This document shows positions 20,088-29,583 of a DNA stretch of 64,000 bases, one piece after another; the first letter of the stretch is position 1; the number at the start of each line of letters is the position of its first letter. The notes under the pieces were generated by a model. It was not told the DNA's origin and made no database searches. It worked only from the letters and a program-made list of their open reading frames with translations. This stretch comes from Vibrio ruber DSM 16370. GTDB lineage: Bacteria > Pseudomonadota > Gammaproteobacteria > Enterobacterales > Vibrionaceae. The stretch lies in contig NZ_FULE01000031.1 of the NCBI RefSeq assembly GCF_900163965.1, forward strand, positions 1 to 64,000. Direction: 5' to 3'. A program made the translations under genes and the position numbers.

Positions 20088-21065
20088 ATGTTCTCTTTCC
20101 TGATCAAACGTCTGATTCAGGCGTTTGTCGTTATGTTTGTCATCAGCTTAGTCGCTTTTGCCATTCAGGATAATTTAGGTGATCCATTGCGTGAGTTGGT
20201 GGGTCAGTCCGTGTCAGAGGCACAACGCCAGGAACTTCGTGATGAAATGGGGCTGAATGACCCGTTTATGGTCAAGTATGTCCGGTTTGTCAAAGCTGCA
20301 TCGCACGGTGATCTCGGGACGTCGTATTTCTTTAAGCGTCCTGCTCTGGATGTCATTCTGGAAAAACTCGTCGCAACATTAGAGCTCGTGTTCGGCGCTG
20401 CAGCGATTATTATTTGCTTGTCTATTCCTCTTGGGGTTTATTCAGCGATCCATCCGAAAAGTTTTTTTTCCAAAGTCATTATGGCGGCCAGTAGCATCGG
20501 TATATCGATACCGGTCTTTCTGACTGCAATCATGCTGATGTATATTTTCTCGATTGAACTGGGGTGGTTGCCTTCTTACGGTCGGGGTGACACAGCCAAT
20601 GTATTGGGATGGGAGTCAGGGTTCTTCACACTTGATGGTTTAGCACACCTTGTTTTACCGTGTATCTCGCTGGCATCGATTATGTTACCGCTGTTTATTC
20701 GTCTGGTTCGCTCGGAAATGCTGGAAGTTCTGAGTTCAGAGTACATTAAGTTTGCCCAGGCTAAAGGATTGGCATTGCGTAAAATCTACTATCGTCATGC
20801 TCTGAAAAACACCATGTTACCGGTATTGACGGTCGGCGGTGTACAGCTCGGCACCATGGTCGCTTATACCATCCTGACCGAGACCGTTTTCCAATGGCCG
20901 GGGACCGGTTTCCTGTTTCTCGAAGCGATCAACCGAGTCGATACACCATTGATTACCGCCTATGTTATTTTCGTCGGGCTCATTTTCGTGGTGACCAACA
21001 CCATTGTTGACCTGCTATATGGATTAATTAACCCAACCGTAAACCTCACCGGAAAAGGAGCGTGA
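20088..21065 (+). CDS. peptide ABC transporter permease (DppB type)
   Basis: 325-aa inner-membrane permease of the BPD_transp_1 family, with about six helices. It begins MFSFLIKRLIQAFVVMFVIS, typical of DppB/OppB. The ATPase-docking EAA loop is around EYIKFAQAKGLALRKIYYRHALKN. It pairs with the next gene, with which its stop codon overlaps. Part of the four-gene importer operon. Confidence 0.88.
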   Translation: MFSFLIKRLIQAFVVMFVISLVAFAIQDNLGDPLRELVGQSVSEAQRQELRDEMGLNDPFMVKYVRFVKAASHGDLGTSYFFKRPALDVILEKLVATLELVFGAAAIIICLSIPLGVYSAIHPKSFFSKVIMAASSIGISIPVFLTAIMLMYIFSIELGWLPSYGRGDTANVLGWESGFFTLDGLAHLVLPCISLASIMLPLFIRLVRSEMLEVLSSEYIKFAQAKGLALRKIYYRHALKNTMLPVLTVGGVQLGTMVAYTILTETVFQWPGTGFLFLEAINRVDTPLITAYVIFVGLIFVVTNTIVDLLYGLINPTVNLTGKGA

Positions 21066-22006
21066 TGATGAACCAGACCGTATCCGCCCCATCTATCTGG
21101 GAGCGTTTTAAAAAATCAGATTTTCTCTACTATTTCTTAAACGACAAAGTCGCGATGTTCAGCTTTGCTGTTTTTCTCACCTTTGTTGTGGTTTCGTTAT
21201 TGGCACCGGTGATAGCCCCGACGAATCCTTATGATCTGACTTCACTGGATATTATGGATTCTGAAATTCCGCCGAGCTGGATGCCAGACGGTGATAGCCG
21301 CTTCTGGCTGGGAACTGATGATCAGGGGCGGGATATCTTCTCGACGATGTTATATGGTTCGAGACTTTCTTTAACCATCGGTTTTCTGGCTGTCGCACTA
21401 CAGCTGTTTCTCGGCATTATCATCGGACTTTCATCGGGTTATTTCGGTGGCCGGATTGATAGTTTTCTGATGCGTTTTGCTGATGTGCAGTTGTCTTTTT
21501 CAACCATGATGGTGGCAATTATTGTTTCGGCGATTTTTAAGGCAAGTTTTGGCAGTGAGTTCTATAGTGAATATGCGGTTGTGATGCTGGTTGTGATTAT
21601 CGGTATTGCTGAATGGCCACAATACGCCAGAACAATACGGGCTTCCGTACTTGCCGAGAAAAAGAAAGAGTATGTTGAAGCGGCTCGTGTGATGGGATTC
21701 AAATCACCGAGAATCATGTTTCGTCACATCCTGCCGAACTGCTTATCCCCTATTTTGGTGATTTCGACGGTTCAGGTTGCCAATGCCATCATGTCTGAAG
21801 CGGCACTTTCTTTCCTCGGTCTTGGATTGCCGGTTGATCAACCGTCGCTCGGCTCGCTGATTAGTATCGGTTTCAACTATATTTTCTCCGGCTCATGGTG
21901 GATTACCGCATTCCCCGGGGTTGTCTTAGTGCTGTTGGTATTAGTGATTAACCTGCTTGGTGACTGGCTCAGGGATGTTTTTAATCCTAAACTTTACAAA
22001 GGATGA
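21065..22006 (+). CDS. peptide ABC transporter permease (DppC type)
   Basis: About 313-aa permease of the DppC/OppC family. It has a short N-terminal cytoplasmic tail, a first helix near residue 32, then FWLGTDDQGRDIFSTMLYGSR, a hallmark of the family. The EAA loop is VEAARVMGFKSPRIMFRHILPN. Translation is coupled to the upstream permease: AAGGAG at the end of that gene, then three consecutive possible starts (GTG 21062, ATG 21065, ATG 21068). I take 21065. A strong terminator follows, ending the operon. Confidence 0.87.
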   Translation: MMNQTVSAPSIWERFKKSDFLYYFLNDKVAMFSFAVFLTFVVVSLLAPVIAPTNPYDLTSLDIMDSEIPPSWMPDGDSRFWLGTDDQGRDIFSTMLYGSRLSLTIGFLAVALQLFLGIIIGLSSGYFGGRIDSFLMRFADVQLSFSTMMVAIIVSAIFKASFGSEFYSEYAVVMLVVIIGIAEWPQYARTIRASVLAEKKKEYVEAARVMGFKSPRIMFRHILPNCLSPILVISTVQVANAIMSEAALSFLGLGLPVDQPSLGSLISIGFNYIFSGSWWITAFPGVVLVLLVLVINLLGDWLRDVFNPKLYKG

Positions 22007-22045
22007 TGAAGTCGATTGATTTATCGATGAAAATTCTCCTAAACT

Positions 22046-22079
22046 GAGCCGTATAATCAATCGATACGGCTCTTTTTTT
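22046..22079 (+). terminator. terminator of peptide ABC operon
   Basis: GAGCCGTAT pairs with ATACGGCTC across a 9-nt loop, followed by seven T. Confidence 0.92.
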
Positions 22080-22158
22080 GCATGTATTCCCTGTATCGTA
22101 TTGGAGCGGTGTTGTGATCAATTGATTATTCGACAATTTAAAGTGAAAGGATTTTGTT

Positions 22159-23106
22159 GTGAACGTGATGATAAAAGTCACCAAAAATATCCTAATGAGT
22201 TTCGCCTTATTTTCTTGCGTTTTTTGGGCTCATTGGGTGAACGCACAAGAAGAATTTCTTTGTGATGCGACACAGGCATCCACACAGGAGCTTCCCACAT
22301 TAGACAAAAACTGCCCGATCGGTGAGGGGTTATGGGGGAAAAGCGGGCCGCGAAGCAAGAACTCAATGTTCTGGATTCAGTGTGGTATTTTTAGTCAACC
22401 AATGCCTTTAGCGGATGCGAAGATACTGTACCGACAAATTTCTACCGATGTCTGGATGAAGCCGGGTGCCAACCAGTATCGTTGTTTGATCGGTCCGTAT
22501 AATGATATTCGTAAAGCAAAACAGGAGCTGAAGAAAATTCACCGGCTAAAAGCATATCATGAAGCATTTATCCGGGAGGTTCGTAAAGCACAAGAGGCTG
22601 CGGCAGCGAAAACAACACCGCCGCCTAAAGCATCAGTGGCGCAACGTCGAGTGAGTCAACCCCGGTCTACATCGCAGCCACCCGCACCATCCAAGTCATC
22701 TCAACCGCCAGCAGCACAGCCATCAAACCGGACAGTCGCGCCCCAGAAAGCTGCTACTCCGACAGCTGCGGCTGAAGGCATAGAAATACGAAAACAAACC
22801 GTTATTGCCGGGGTAAAATATGTTATTCCGTTTCTGGGGGTAAAAGCGTCTCAGTTTTACATGGAATACGAAATCCCCTGGAACCGCTTGAGTTATGAGC
22901 AGGCCTATGCAACCTGCCAAAAAATTGGCATGAAAATGGCGACCGAGAGTCAGTGGAAACAACTGCTGGCCTCTCAAATCATGAATCGCGAACAGTGGCC
23001 TCTTTACCTACCCTATTGGGGGATGGACAAGCGAGGTATGTTTACCAGCGGCAAAGTCAGTCAGTTGAAAGGCTCATCACTGCTGAATGTTGTCTGTGTT
23101 CAATAG
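22159..23106 (+). CDS. secreted SPOR-domain protein
   Basis: 315-aa exported protein. A signal peptide ends AHWVNA near residue 29. A SPOR-like fold lies at about 70-125 (MFWIQCGIFSQPMPLADAKILYRQI, in two parts, then YRCLIGPYNDIRKAKQELKKI); such domains bind denuded septal peptidoglycan. A Pro/Ala/Ser/Gln-rich linker spans about 150-205. The C-terminal domain of about 100 aa (EQAYATCQKIGMKMATESQW) resembles a formylglycine-sulfatase/lectin-like edge, but I cannot name it. Start is a GTG with AAAGG 8 nt before; an ATG nine bases on is the alternative. Role at the cell envelope or division site is inferred from SPOR only. Confidence 0.7.
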   Translation: MNVMIKVTKNILMSFALFSCVFWAHWVNAQEEFLCDATQASTQELPTLDKNCPIGEGLWGKSGPRSKNSMFWIQCGIFSQPMPLADAKILYRQISTDVWMKPGANQYRCLIGPYNDIRKAKQELKKIHRLKAYHEAFIREVRKAQEAAAAKTTPPPKASVAQRRVSQPRSTSQPPAPSKSSQPPAAQPSNRTVAPQKAATPTAAAEGIEIRKQTVIAGVKYVIPFLGVKASQFYMEYEIPWNRLSYEQAYATCQKIGMKMATESQWKQLLASQIMNREQWPLYLPYWGMDKRGMFTSGKVSQLKGSSLLNVVCVQ

Positions 23107-23187
23107 TCTTCTTATTTCAGCAACCCATCATGACTTTTAAGCAGCAATGATGATAAACATCAAATAAGATGATATTTCCTATCAAAT

Positions 23188-23206
23188 GATAATGAATATT
23201 ATTTAT
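23188..23206 (+). promoter_or_regulatory. probable Fur box
   Basis: GATAATGAATATTATTTAT matches 13 of 19 positions of the Fur consensus, including an unbroken GATAATGA. It lies about 60-80 bp before the ferric-type binding protein gene, which fits iron repression. Confidence 0.65.
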
Positions 23207-23266
23207 TTTTTTTACTAATCGGGTAAAATCCAGCTTTTGCTATCCCCGTTTGTAAAGGAATTCACC

Positions 23267-24355
23267 ATGCTTAAAAGGTTCATGACGCTTTTTTTGATTT
23301 TATTTGTGCCTCAGATTGTTGCTGCTAAGGTCACGACGGTTACTGATGTATTGGGTCGTCAGGTAACGCTTGATCTACCGGCTAAGCGCGTATTGCTCGG
23401 TTTTTATGGCGAAGACTATATGGCCATCGGTACGGAAAAGGCATTTGATCATGTTGTCGGGATGTCAAAGGGAATTTGGGAGCAGTGGCGTCCGGCGAAC
23501 TGGGCAATGTATGTTGCGCATCGACCATCACTCGAAACTTTGCCTGATGTGGGTAAAGTGGATACTCAGACATTCTCTGTCGAAAAAGTGATTAGTTTGC
23601 ACCCAGACTTGTTGGTATTGGCTGAATGGCAGTACAAAGGTTTGGGTAGTGATGTGGATCGTATGGAACAGGCCGGTATTCCGGTAATTGTGATTGATTA
23701 CAACGCTCAGACAGTCAAACGACATGTGCAAAGCACCCTGATTATCGGACAAATTACCGGTCAGGAAGCACGCGCAAAGAAAATTGCGACCGAATACAAA
23801 AATATGATTCAGGTGGTGAAAGACCGTCTGGCAAAAGCTAATTTGCCGAAGCCGACGATCTATGCTGAGTTTGGTTTTCCGGGCACAAAAGAATATGGTT
23901 ACACGTTCGGCAAAAATATGTGGGGTGCGATGGCCGAAGTTGCCGGAGGGGATAACATCTCCAAACCGTTTGTCGAATGGTGGGGACATTTGAATCCTGA
24001 ACAAGTATTAGCGGCTCAGCCAGATGTTGTCCTGATCACTGGTTATGAGTTTGGCGGTGCGGATGATGCGATGCTGATTGGTCAGAATATTGACCGTGCA
24101 ACCGCAATTGCTCGCTTAAAAGGTTACAAGCATCGTTTAGGGTGGGAGAGTTTGCCCGCGGTGAAGAATAACCGGATGATTGGTATCTACCACGGTGCTT
24201 CGCGCAGCATTATGGATGCACCGATGACCCAGTTTATCGCTAAAGCGCTGTATCCGGATTTGTTTGCAGATTTGGATCCTGAAGCTGAATATCTCAACTT
24301 CTACAAAAAATACCTGCCAGTAACCCCGACAGGCACTTTTGCCGTCTCTCTCTAA
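23267..24355 (+). CDS. iron/siderophore-type ABC transporter binding protein
   Basis: 362-aa periplasmic binding protein of the helical-backbone class (PeriBP_2, BtuF/FhuD/FecB). The signal peptide MLKRFMTLFLILFVPQIVAA is followed by VTDVLGRQVTLDLPAKRV, the usual opening of these domains. It would bind ferric siderophore, heme, cobalamin or a related metal complex. The start at 23267 has AAAGGA upstream; an in-frame ATG at 23237 would precede the signal peptide. A Fur-like box upstream supports iron control. No permease, ATPase or TonB receptor gene is adjacent, so its partners are encoded elsewhere. Confidence 0.8.
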   Translation: MLKRFMTLFLILFVPQIVAAKVTTVTDVLGRQVTLDLPAKRVLLGFYGEDYMAIGTEKAFDHVVGMSKGIWEQWRPANWAMYVAHRPSLETLPDVGKVDTQTFSVEKVISLHPDLLVLAEWQYKGLGSDVDRMEQAGIPVIVIDYNAQTVKRHVQSTLIIGQITGQEARAKKIATEYKNMIQVVKDRLAKANLPKPTIYAEFGFPGTKEYGYTFGKNMWGAMAEVAGGDNISKPFVEWWGHLNPEQVLAAQPDVVLITGYEFGGADDAMLIGQNIDRATAIARLKGYKHRLGWESLPAVKNNRMIGIYHGASRSIMDAPMTQFIAKALYPDLFADLDPEAEYLNFYKKYLPVTPTGTFAVSL

Positions 24356-24380
24356 TTGATTGGTAAAGAGATTTCATTGA

Positions 24381-24410
24381 CAAAGCCGCTGTTTTACAGC
24401 GGCTTTGTCT
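24381..24410. terminator. bidirectional terminator
   Basis: CAAAGCCGCTGT pairs with ACAGCGGCTTTG over a TTT loop, between the convergent binding protein gene and yjfF. Confidence 0.85.
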
Positions 24411-24437
24411 TTGATGCAGTACGGAAACCACAACTTG

Positions 24438-25436
24438 CTAAGTGCCTTCCGCAGTTGCGGCCTTCATGGTGTTCACCACTTTATTCCGTTCTGAAATCAC
24501 TATCAGCAAGCGCTGCAATCCGATGAAAGCAAACAACAGAATACCGATGATGATTTTGGTCCACCATGAACTGAGTGTGCCGTCAAAGGTAATATAGGTC
24601 TGAATCAGCCCTTGAATCAGTACACCAAACAGCGAGCCGAACACTGTTCCGACGCCACCGGACAGTAACGTTCCCCCGATGACGACCGCAGCAATGGCAT
24701 CCAGCTCAACACCGACCGCGGCCAGCGGATAACCGGCTGAGGTGTAGATCGCGAATACAATTCCGGCTGTCGTTGCCAACAACGTGGAGAGCATGTAAAT
24801 ACCGATGGTCGTCTGTTTTACCGCCACGCCCATTAATCCGGCGGAAACGGTATTTCCTCCAATGGCATAGACATTGTTACCAAAGCGTGTCCGGTGGGCG
24901 ACCAAGATACCGATAATGACAACGGCCAGCATGATCACGGCCAGCAAGCTCAGGCGCCCGCCACCGGCAATTTTCCACATACTGCGGGAAAGCTCCCTGA
25001 AAAACGGGTGAGTAATCGGCAGCGACTGTTCTGAAATCAGAAAGCTGGTTCCCCGTAAGAAAAACATCCCGGCAAGTGTAATAATAAATGGTGGGATTTT
25101 TAAGGTGTGTATTAACCATCCCATTCCGGCACCAAATGCCCCGCCCATAATCAGAACTATCACCATGGCCAATTGTGGGGCAACCTGCCAGTCGCCAATC
25201 ATTTTAGCGAGAAACACTCCGGTAAACGCAATCACGGCACCAACGGATAAATCAATTCCACCGGAAAGGATGACAAAGGTCATACCGACTGCAACGATTC
25301 CCAAAAAGGCATTGTCCGTCAGAATATTACAGATCACCCGGGTTGATGCAAAAGCCGGAAACTCAACCAGACAGATCAGGTAGCCAATAATAAATACCAG
25401 AATCGTAATCACGAGTGGCAAATTACGCTTTATCAT
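24438..25436 (-). CDS. yjfF: galactofuranose-type ABC transporter permease YjfF
   Basis: 332-aa permease of the BPD_transp_2 (ribose/galactose) family. It begins MIKRNLPLVITILVFIIGY and carries FASTRVICNILTDNAFLGI and GMTFVILSGGIDLSVGAVIA, very close to E. coli YjfF as I remember it. It forms a heterodimeric channel with YtfT. Its start overlaps the end of ytfT by 14 bp, so translation is coupled. Last gene of the ytfQ-ytfR-ytfT-yjfF operon. In E. coli this system imports galactofuranose. Confidence 0.9.
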   Translation of the reverse strand: MIKRNLPLVITILVFIIGYLICLVEFPAFASTRVICNILTDNAFLGIVAVGMTFVILSGGIDLSVGAVIAFTGVFLAKMIGDWQVAPQLAMVIVLIMGGAFGAGMGWLIHTLKIPPFIITLAGMFFLRGTSFLISEQSLPITHPFFRELSRSMWKIAGGGRLSLLAVIMLAVVIIGILVAHRTRFGNNVYAIGGNTVSAGLMGVAVKQTTIGIYMLSTLLATTAGIVFAIYTSAGYPLAAVGVELDAIAAVVIGGTLLSGGVGTVFGSLFGVLIQGLIQTYITFDGTLSSWWTKIIIGILLFAFIGLQRLLIVISERNKVVNTMKAATAEGT

Positions 25437-26448
25437 GCTGGCGTCCTCCCTTCAGCAGTTGTACTACAGCCGGAGATTGCATCACCAGAACCAGTAATAC
25501 CACAATCGCTTTAACGATTTGATTCCATTGAGGTTGATAGCCGGAAAGCAAAATCCCGGTGTTCACACCTTGAATGATCAGCGCGCCTATCAGTGCAATA
25601 AAGAGATTAAAACGTCCTCCGGCAAGAGACGTTCCTCCGATGACCACAGCGAGAATCGCATCCATTTCCAGCCATAAGCCGGCATTGTTGGCATCGGCAC
25701 CGCGGATATCCGCAGCGACAATCATACCGGCGACGGCTGCGGTTATCCCACTAATCACGTAAGTTGAGATCACCACCGTTGGCGCATTGATCCCGGCATT
25801 TTTCGCTGCCCGGATATTAATCCCGACGGATTCAATAAACAGACCTAATGCCGTTTTCTGCGTCAGCAGCCAGATCGCGACCGCGACTACAATGGTGATC
25901 ACTACCGGTGTCGGCAGATAGAGAAAAGAACCACTGCCGATCCAAGCTAACGTTTCATTATTAAAGGTCACGATTTGCCCTTCGGTAATGAGCTGGGCAA
26001 TCCCTCGTCCGGCAACCATCAGGATGAGCGTGGCAACGATCGGCTGTATTTTGAATACCGCAACCAGAAAACCGTTCCATAAACCGCATAAAGCGCCAGC
26101 CATTAATGAGGCCAGAATAATCACCGCTATCGGATAGTCTTGAGTCGCTAAGCTGGCAAATGTAGCACCGCTGATCGCCATGACGGCACCGACGGATAAA
26201 TCAATCCCCCCGGTGGCAATCACTAATGTCATACCAATGGTTAAGAGTGCTACTGGTGAGCAGCGATTGAGGATATCAATCACACTGCCGAACAGCCGGC
26301 CGTCCTGTATGTTGATGGAAAAGAAATTGTCTGCCGCGAAGTTATTGATCAACAGCACACAGATCAGTGCAGCGATTTGCGGCGTGCCTTTGGGTAACTT
26401 CTTTTTCCAGTCCGAGCTGAAATGTGCCCGTAAACTTGATGTATCCAT
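25423..26448 (-). CDS. ytfT: galactofuranose-type ABC transporter permease YtfT
   Basis: 341-aa BPD_transp_2 permease with QDGRLFGSVIDILNRCSPVA and GMTLVIATGGIDLSVGAVMA, matching YtfT. The frame stays open to 26616, but that extension is an antisense-like overlap with ytfR. The ATG at 26448, 8 bp after the ytfR stop, gives MDTSSLRAHFSSDWKKK and then the first helix. Partner of YjfF, energised by YtfR. Confidence 0.9.
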   Translation of the reverse strand: MDTSSLRAHFSSDWKKKLPKGTPQIAALICVLLINNFAADNFFSINIQDGRLFGSVIDILNRCSPVALLTIGMTLVIATGGIDLSVGAVMAISGATFASLATQDYPIAVIILASLMAGALCGLWNGFLVAVFKIQPIVATLILMVAGRGIAQLITEGQIVTFNNETLAWIGSGSFLYLPTPVVITIVVAVAIWLLTQKTALGLFIESVGINIRAAKNAGINAPTVVISTYVISGITAAVAGMIVAADIRGADANNAGLWLEMDAILAVVIGGTSLAGGRFNLFIALIGALIIQGVNTGILLSGYQPQWNQIVKAIVVLLVLVMQSPAVVQLLKGGRQHDKA

Positions 26449-26456
26449 AACGCGCC

Positions 26457-27962
26457 TCACATAGCAATTGCTTGCATGATGTTGGGGACAGACAGATTTT
26501 CCGCCGGAATTTCTGCCACCTGTTTGCGATCTCGCAGCACAATCACGCGATCCGCGTAACCGACCAGTTCTTCCAGCTCGGAAGAGATGACCAGTAAGCC
26601 CAATCCGTTGGCACACAAGGACTCAATCAGACGAATAATTTCTGCGTGCGCACCGACATCGATCCCCCGGGTGGGCTCATCGAGAATCAGAAACTTCGGC
26701 TTGGTTAATAGCCAGCGGGCAAGCAGCACCTTTTGTTGGTTACCGCCGGATAAGAATTCGATCGGTTGTTCCATGCTCGGCGTTTTGATCGACAACTGAT
26801 TGATAAAACGTTGCGAAGCGGCTTCTTGCTCTGCCCGGGACAGCGGACGAAACCAGCCGCGCTGAGCCTGTAGTGCCAGGATGATATTTTCACGCACGGA
26901 TGCCGATGCAATAATACCGTCGGTTTTTCGGTCTTCGGGGCAGAAGCCGAGCCCTAAAGATGAAGCTTGTCGGGCCGAACGAATTTTGATTGGCTTGCTT
27001 TTGATATAGCTTTCACCGCTATCGTTGGGCTCTATGCCGAAAATGACTTGCGCGGTTTCAGTCCTGCCTGAGCCAAGCAGGCCGGCTAAACCGACAATTT
27101 CACCGGGATAGACTTCAAGATCAAACGGCTCAATGGTGCCTTTTTTACCGAACTGAACAAATTTCGCGATAGGGTTATCACTGAGGCGGGTTTTGCCGAC
27201 TCTTGCCAGTGCGTTGTCTTCGAGCTCGCGGCCGAGCATCATTTTGATTAACTCAATACGCGGTAGTTTGGTCGTTTCTTCGGAACCAACCAATTCTCCA
27301 TTTCGGAGTATTGTGATGCGATCACTCACCGCGTAGACCTGATCTAAAAAGTGGGTAATAAAGACCAGACTGATCCCTTGGTCGCGCAAATCACGCATGA
27401 TGCCATACAGCATTTCCACTTCATTACTGTCCAGACTGGCGGTCGGCTCGTCGAGGATCAGAATTTTTGCAGAAAGTGACACCGCTCTCGCGATAGCAAT
27501 CACCTGCTGAATCGCGACAGAAAAATGATTGAGCGGTTGAGTAACATCGATATTGAGATTGTATTGTCTGACTATTTCTCGCGCTTTGGTCTGCATGGTT
27601 TTGCGATCAACGAAACCAAATTTTTTGGGTTCGTGGCCAATAAACAGGTTATCCATAATGGACATATTCGGCAGCAGATTGACCTCTTGATAAACCGTAC
27701 CGATCCCCAATGCTTGGGCATCAGCGGTACTTTGCGGATTGATGGATTTTCCATCTAAAATAATTTCACCGCCGTCACGCTGATAAACCCCAGTCAGTGA
27801 TTTAATTAATGTGGACTTTCCTGCACCGTTTTCGCCAAGCAATGCCATGATTTCACCCTTTCTCAGCATAAAATCAACATTATTCAGGGCGCGTACTCCG
27901 GGAAAATATTTGCAAATTCCTTTGGCATGTAAAACGATGTCATTATTATTTTCCAATGACAT
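26457..27962 (-). CDS. ytfR: galactofuranose-type ABC transporter ATPase YtfR
   Basis: 501-aa double-cassette sugar ATPase (RbsA/MglA family). The first half carries Walker A LLGENGAGKST and DEPTASLD. The degenerate second half carries GLLGSGRTE, FLSGGNQQKV and DEPTRGID. It powers import by YtfT/YjfF. Start at ATG 27962 is preceded by GGAG at 5 nt; a GTG two codons upstream is less likely. A hairpin separates it from the upstream binding protein gene. Confidence 0.9.
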   Translation of the reverse strand: MSLENNNDIVLHAKGICKYFPGVRALNNVDFMLRKGEIMALLGENGAGKSTLIKSLTGVYQRDGGEIILDGKSINPQSTADAQALGIGTVYQEVNLLPNMSIMDNLFIGHEPKKFGFVDRKTMQTKAREIVRQYNLNIDVTQPLNHFSVAIQQVIAIARAVSLSAKILILDEPTASLDSNEVEMLYGIMRDLRDQGISLVFITHFLDQVYAVSDRITILRNGELVGSEETTKLPRIELIKMMLGRELEDNALARVGKTRLSDNPIAKFVQFGKKGTIEPFDLEVYPGEIVGLAGLLGSGRTETAQVIFGIEPNDSGESYIKSKPIKIRSARQASSLGLGFCPEDRKTDGIIASASVRENIILALQAQRGWFRPLSRAEQEAASQRFINQLSIKTPSMEQPIEFLSGGNQQKVLLARWLLTKPKFLILDEPTRGIDVGAHAEIIRLIESLCANGLGLLVISSELEELVGYADRVIVLRDRKQVAEIPAENLSVPNIMQAIAM

Positions 27963-27988
27963 AATCACTCCAATTGTGGCTGACTTTC

Positions 27989-28018
27989 ATCCCGCCTCAC
28001 CTTGTGGTTTGGCGGGAT
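27989..28018 (-). terminator. hairpin between ytfQ and ytfR
   Basis: ATCCCGCC pairs with GGCGGGAT around a 14-nt loop in the 97-bp ytfQ-ytfR gap. There is no T-run, so it is probably a 3' stabiliser of the binding-protein message rather than a full terminator. Confidence 0.6.
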
Positions 28019-28058
28019 AATTCAGGCTTAATGACCATCCGGTCTCATTGCCTTCAGG

Positions 28059-29018
28059 TTAATAACCCATGTCTTTTTTCAGCTCCAGTTGTGCTGGTGC
28101 ATCGGCAGGTTCAAAGAATTTAGATTCAGTTGTAATATGTTTAGGAGGCATTGTGCCGTCTTTCTTATAGGCGATGAGCGCATCAAATGCAGGGCCAGCC
28201 ATATTCGGTGTCAGTTCAACAGAGGCATTCGCTTCACCGGCTATCATCGCTTTGAAAATATCAGGTACACCGTCAATCGATACAATCAAGATATCGCTGC
28301 CCGGTTTCAGTCCTGCTTCCTTAATCGCTTGAATCGCACCGATTGCCATATCATCGTTATGGGCATAGACCGCACAGATGTTTTTGCCGTTGTCTTCCGC
28401 TTTGATAAAACTTTCCATGACTTCTTTGCCTTTACTGCGGGTGAAGTCACCTGATTGTGTCCGGATAATTTTCACGTTAGACACTTTGCCGATCGCGTTC
28501 GCGAATCCGGCTTTACGGTCTAAAGCCACACTGGCGCCGACAGTCCCTTGTAATTCGACCACATTACATTTTTTACCGTTGACTTTATCAATCAGCCAGT
28601 TACCGGCCACTTCACCTTCATGAACACTGTCGGCAGCGACGGATGTCATATACAAAGAGTCATCATCAACAGTTATGCCCCGGTCTAACAAAAATACCGG
28701 GATATCATAGTCACGCGCTTCTTCCAGTACCGGTTCCCAGCCAGTCTGAACGACAGGTGCAATAAAAATTGCATCAACACCTTGCGCAATAAAAGAACGG
28801 ACGGCTTTGATTTGGTTTTCTTGCTTTTGCTGAGCATCAGAAATCTTAAGGTTAATTCCTCGTTTTTCTGCTTCCGTTTTTGCCACACTGGTCTCGGCTG
28901 CACGCCAGCCGGATTCAGAACCAATTTGTGAAAAGCCAACAGTGAGTGTTTTTGCCAATAAACTTCCAGATAGCAAAATGCTACCGATCGCTGTCGCGAC
29001 TGCTATTTGTTTTAACAT
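28059..29018 (-). CDS. ytfQ: galactofuranose-binding periplasmic protein YtfQ
   Basis: 319-aa periplasmic sugar-binding protein of Peripla_BP_4 type. A signal peptide ends SLLAKT near residue 22, followed by LTVGFSQIGSESGWRAAE, and later VVELQGTVGASVALDRKAGF and GDFTRSKGKEVMESFIKAE. These match E. coli YtfQ nearly word for word. It binds galactofuranose with high affinity in E. coli. First gene of the operon; promoter lies in the gap to the divergent chemoreceptor gene. Confidence 0.92.
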   Translation of the reverse strand: MLKQIAVATAIGSILLSGSLLAKTLTVGFSQIGSESGWRAAETSVAKTEAEKRGINLKISDAQQKQENQIKAVRSFIAQGVDAIFIAPVVQTGWEPVLEEARDYDIPVFLLDRGITVDDDSLYMTSVAADSVHEGEVAGNWLIDKVNGKKCNVVELQGTVGASVALDRKAGFANAIGKVSNVKIIRTQSGDFTRSKGKEVMESFIKAEDNGKNICAVYAHNDDMAIGAIQAIKEAGLKPGSDILIVSIDGVPDIFKAMIAGEANASVELTPNMAGPAFDALIAYKKDGTMPPKHITTESKFFEPADAPAQLELKKDMGY

Positions 29019-29583
29019 AGGATTCCCTTTTTCGTTTCACGTTACTTTTGTTGTTGTAATCAAAATAGTTATGGGACCAGTCAAGGTGCCACAATTATAG
29101 TAATGAGCAATAATTGAGCGATGCGAGAGCTTAATCACAAATAGATTTTGGTAGCATAATTGTCCATGTATACAGCATCTAATGGGCTATATTGGACGAA
29201 TTGGACACGTCAAATGAGGTGTTCACCGACAAATCGAGCGAAATTGTGTATTAGCTTGGTTTTATATTATGTGCACTGTGTCGGGATATAATGACAGTGG
29301 ATACCAAAGCTGAAGCGGTTGAATTCCGGGCGTGTGAGCGATGTGTAAACCCAATTGTTGTCAGCTTGGCATCGTACGCACAGCATTCCATATATTTTAT
29401 TCTTCTATCGGGTTTCAACGGTTCAAACTATCTCATATTTATGTGAAGTCATCAGGGGATAAAACAGGACTCAGGCCAATTCAATTGCATATCAGTAGTA
29501 AGTAACCTATACGTTATTTATTGGTGGTATAGATACTTGGTTATTTAGATACTTGCGCCCGGTTTAATAGGTAAGGACAGCAG
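29019..29583. promoter_or_regulatory. ytfQ / chemoreceptor divergent intergenic region
   Basis: 565 bp with no coding frame. It must hold the ytfQ promoter and that of the chemoreceptor. I see no operator I can name with confidence. Confidence 0.4.
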
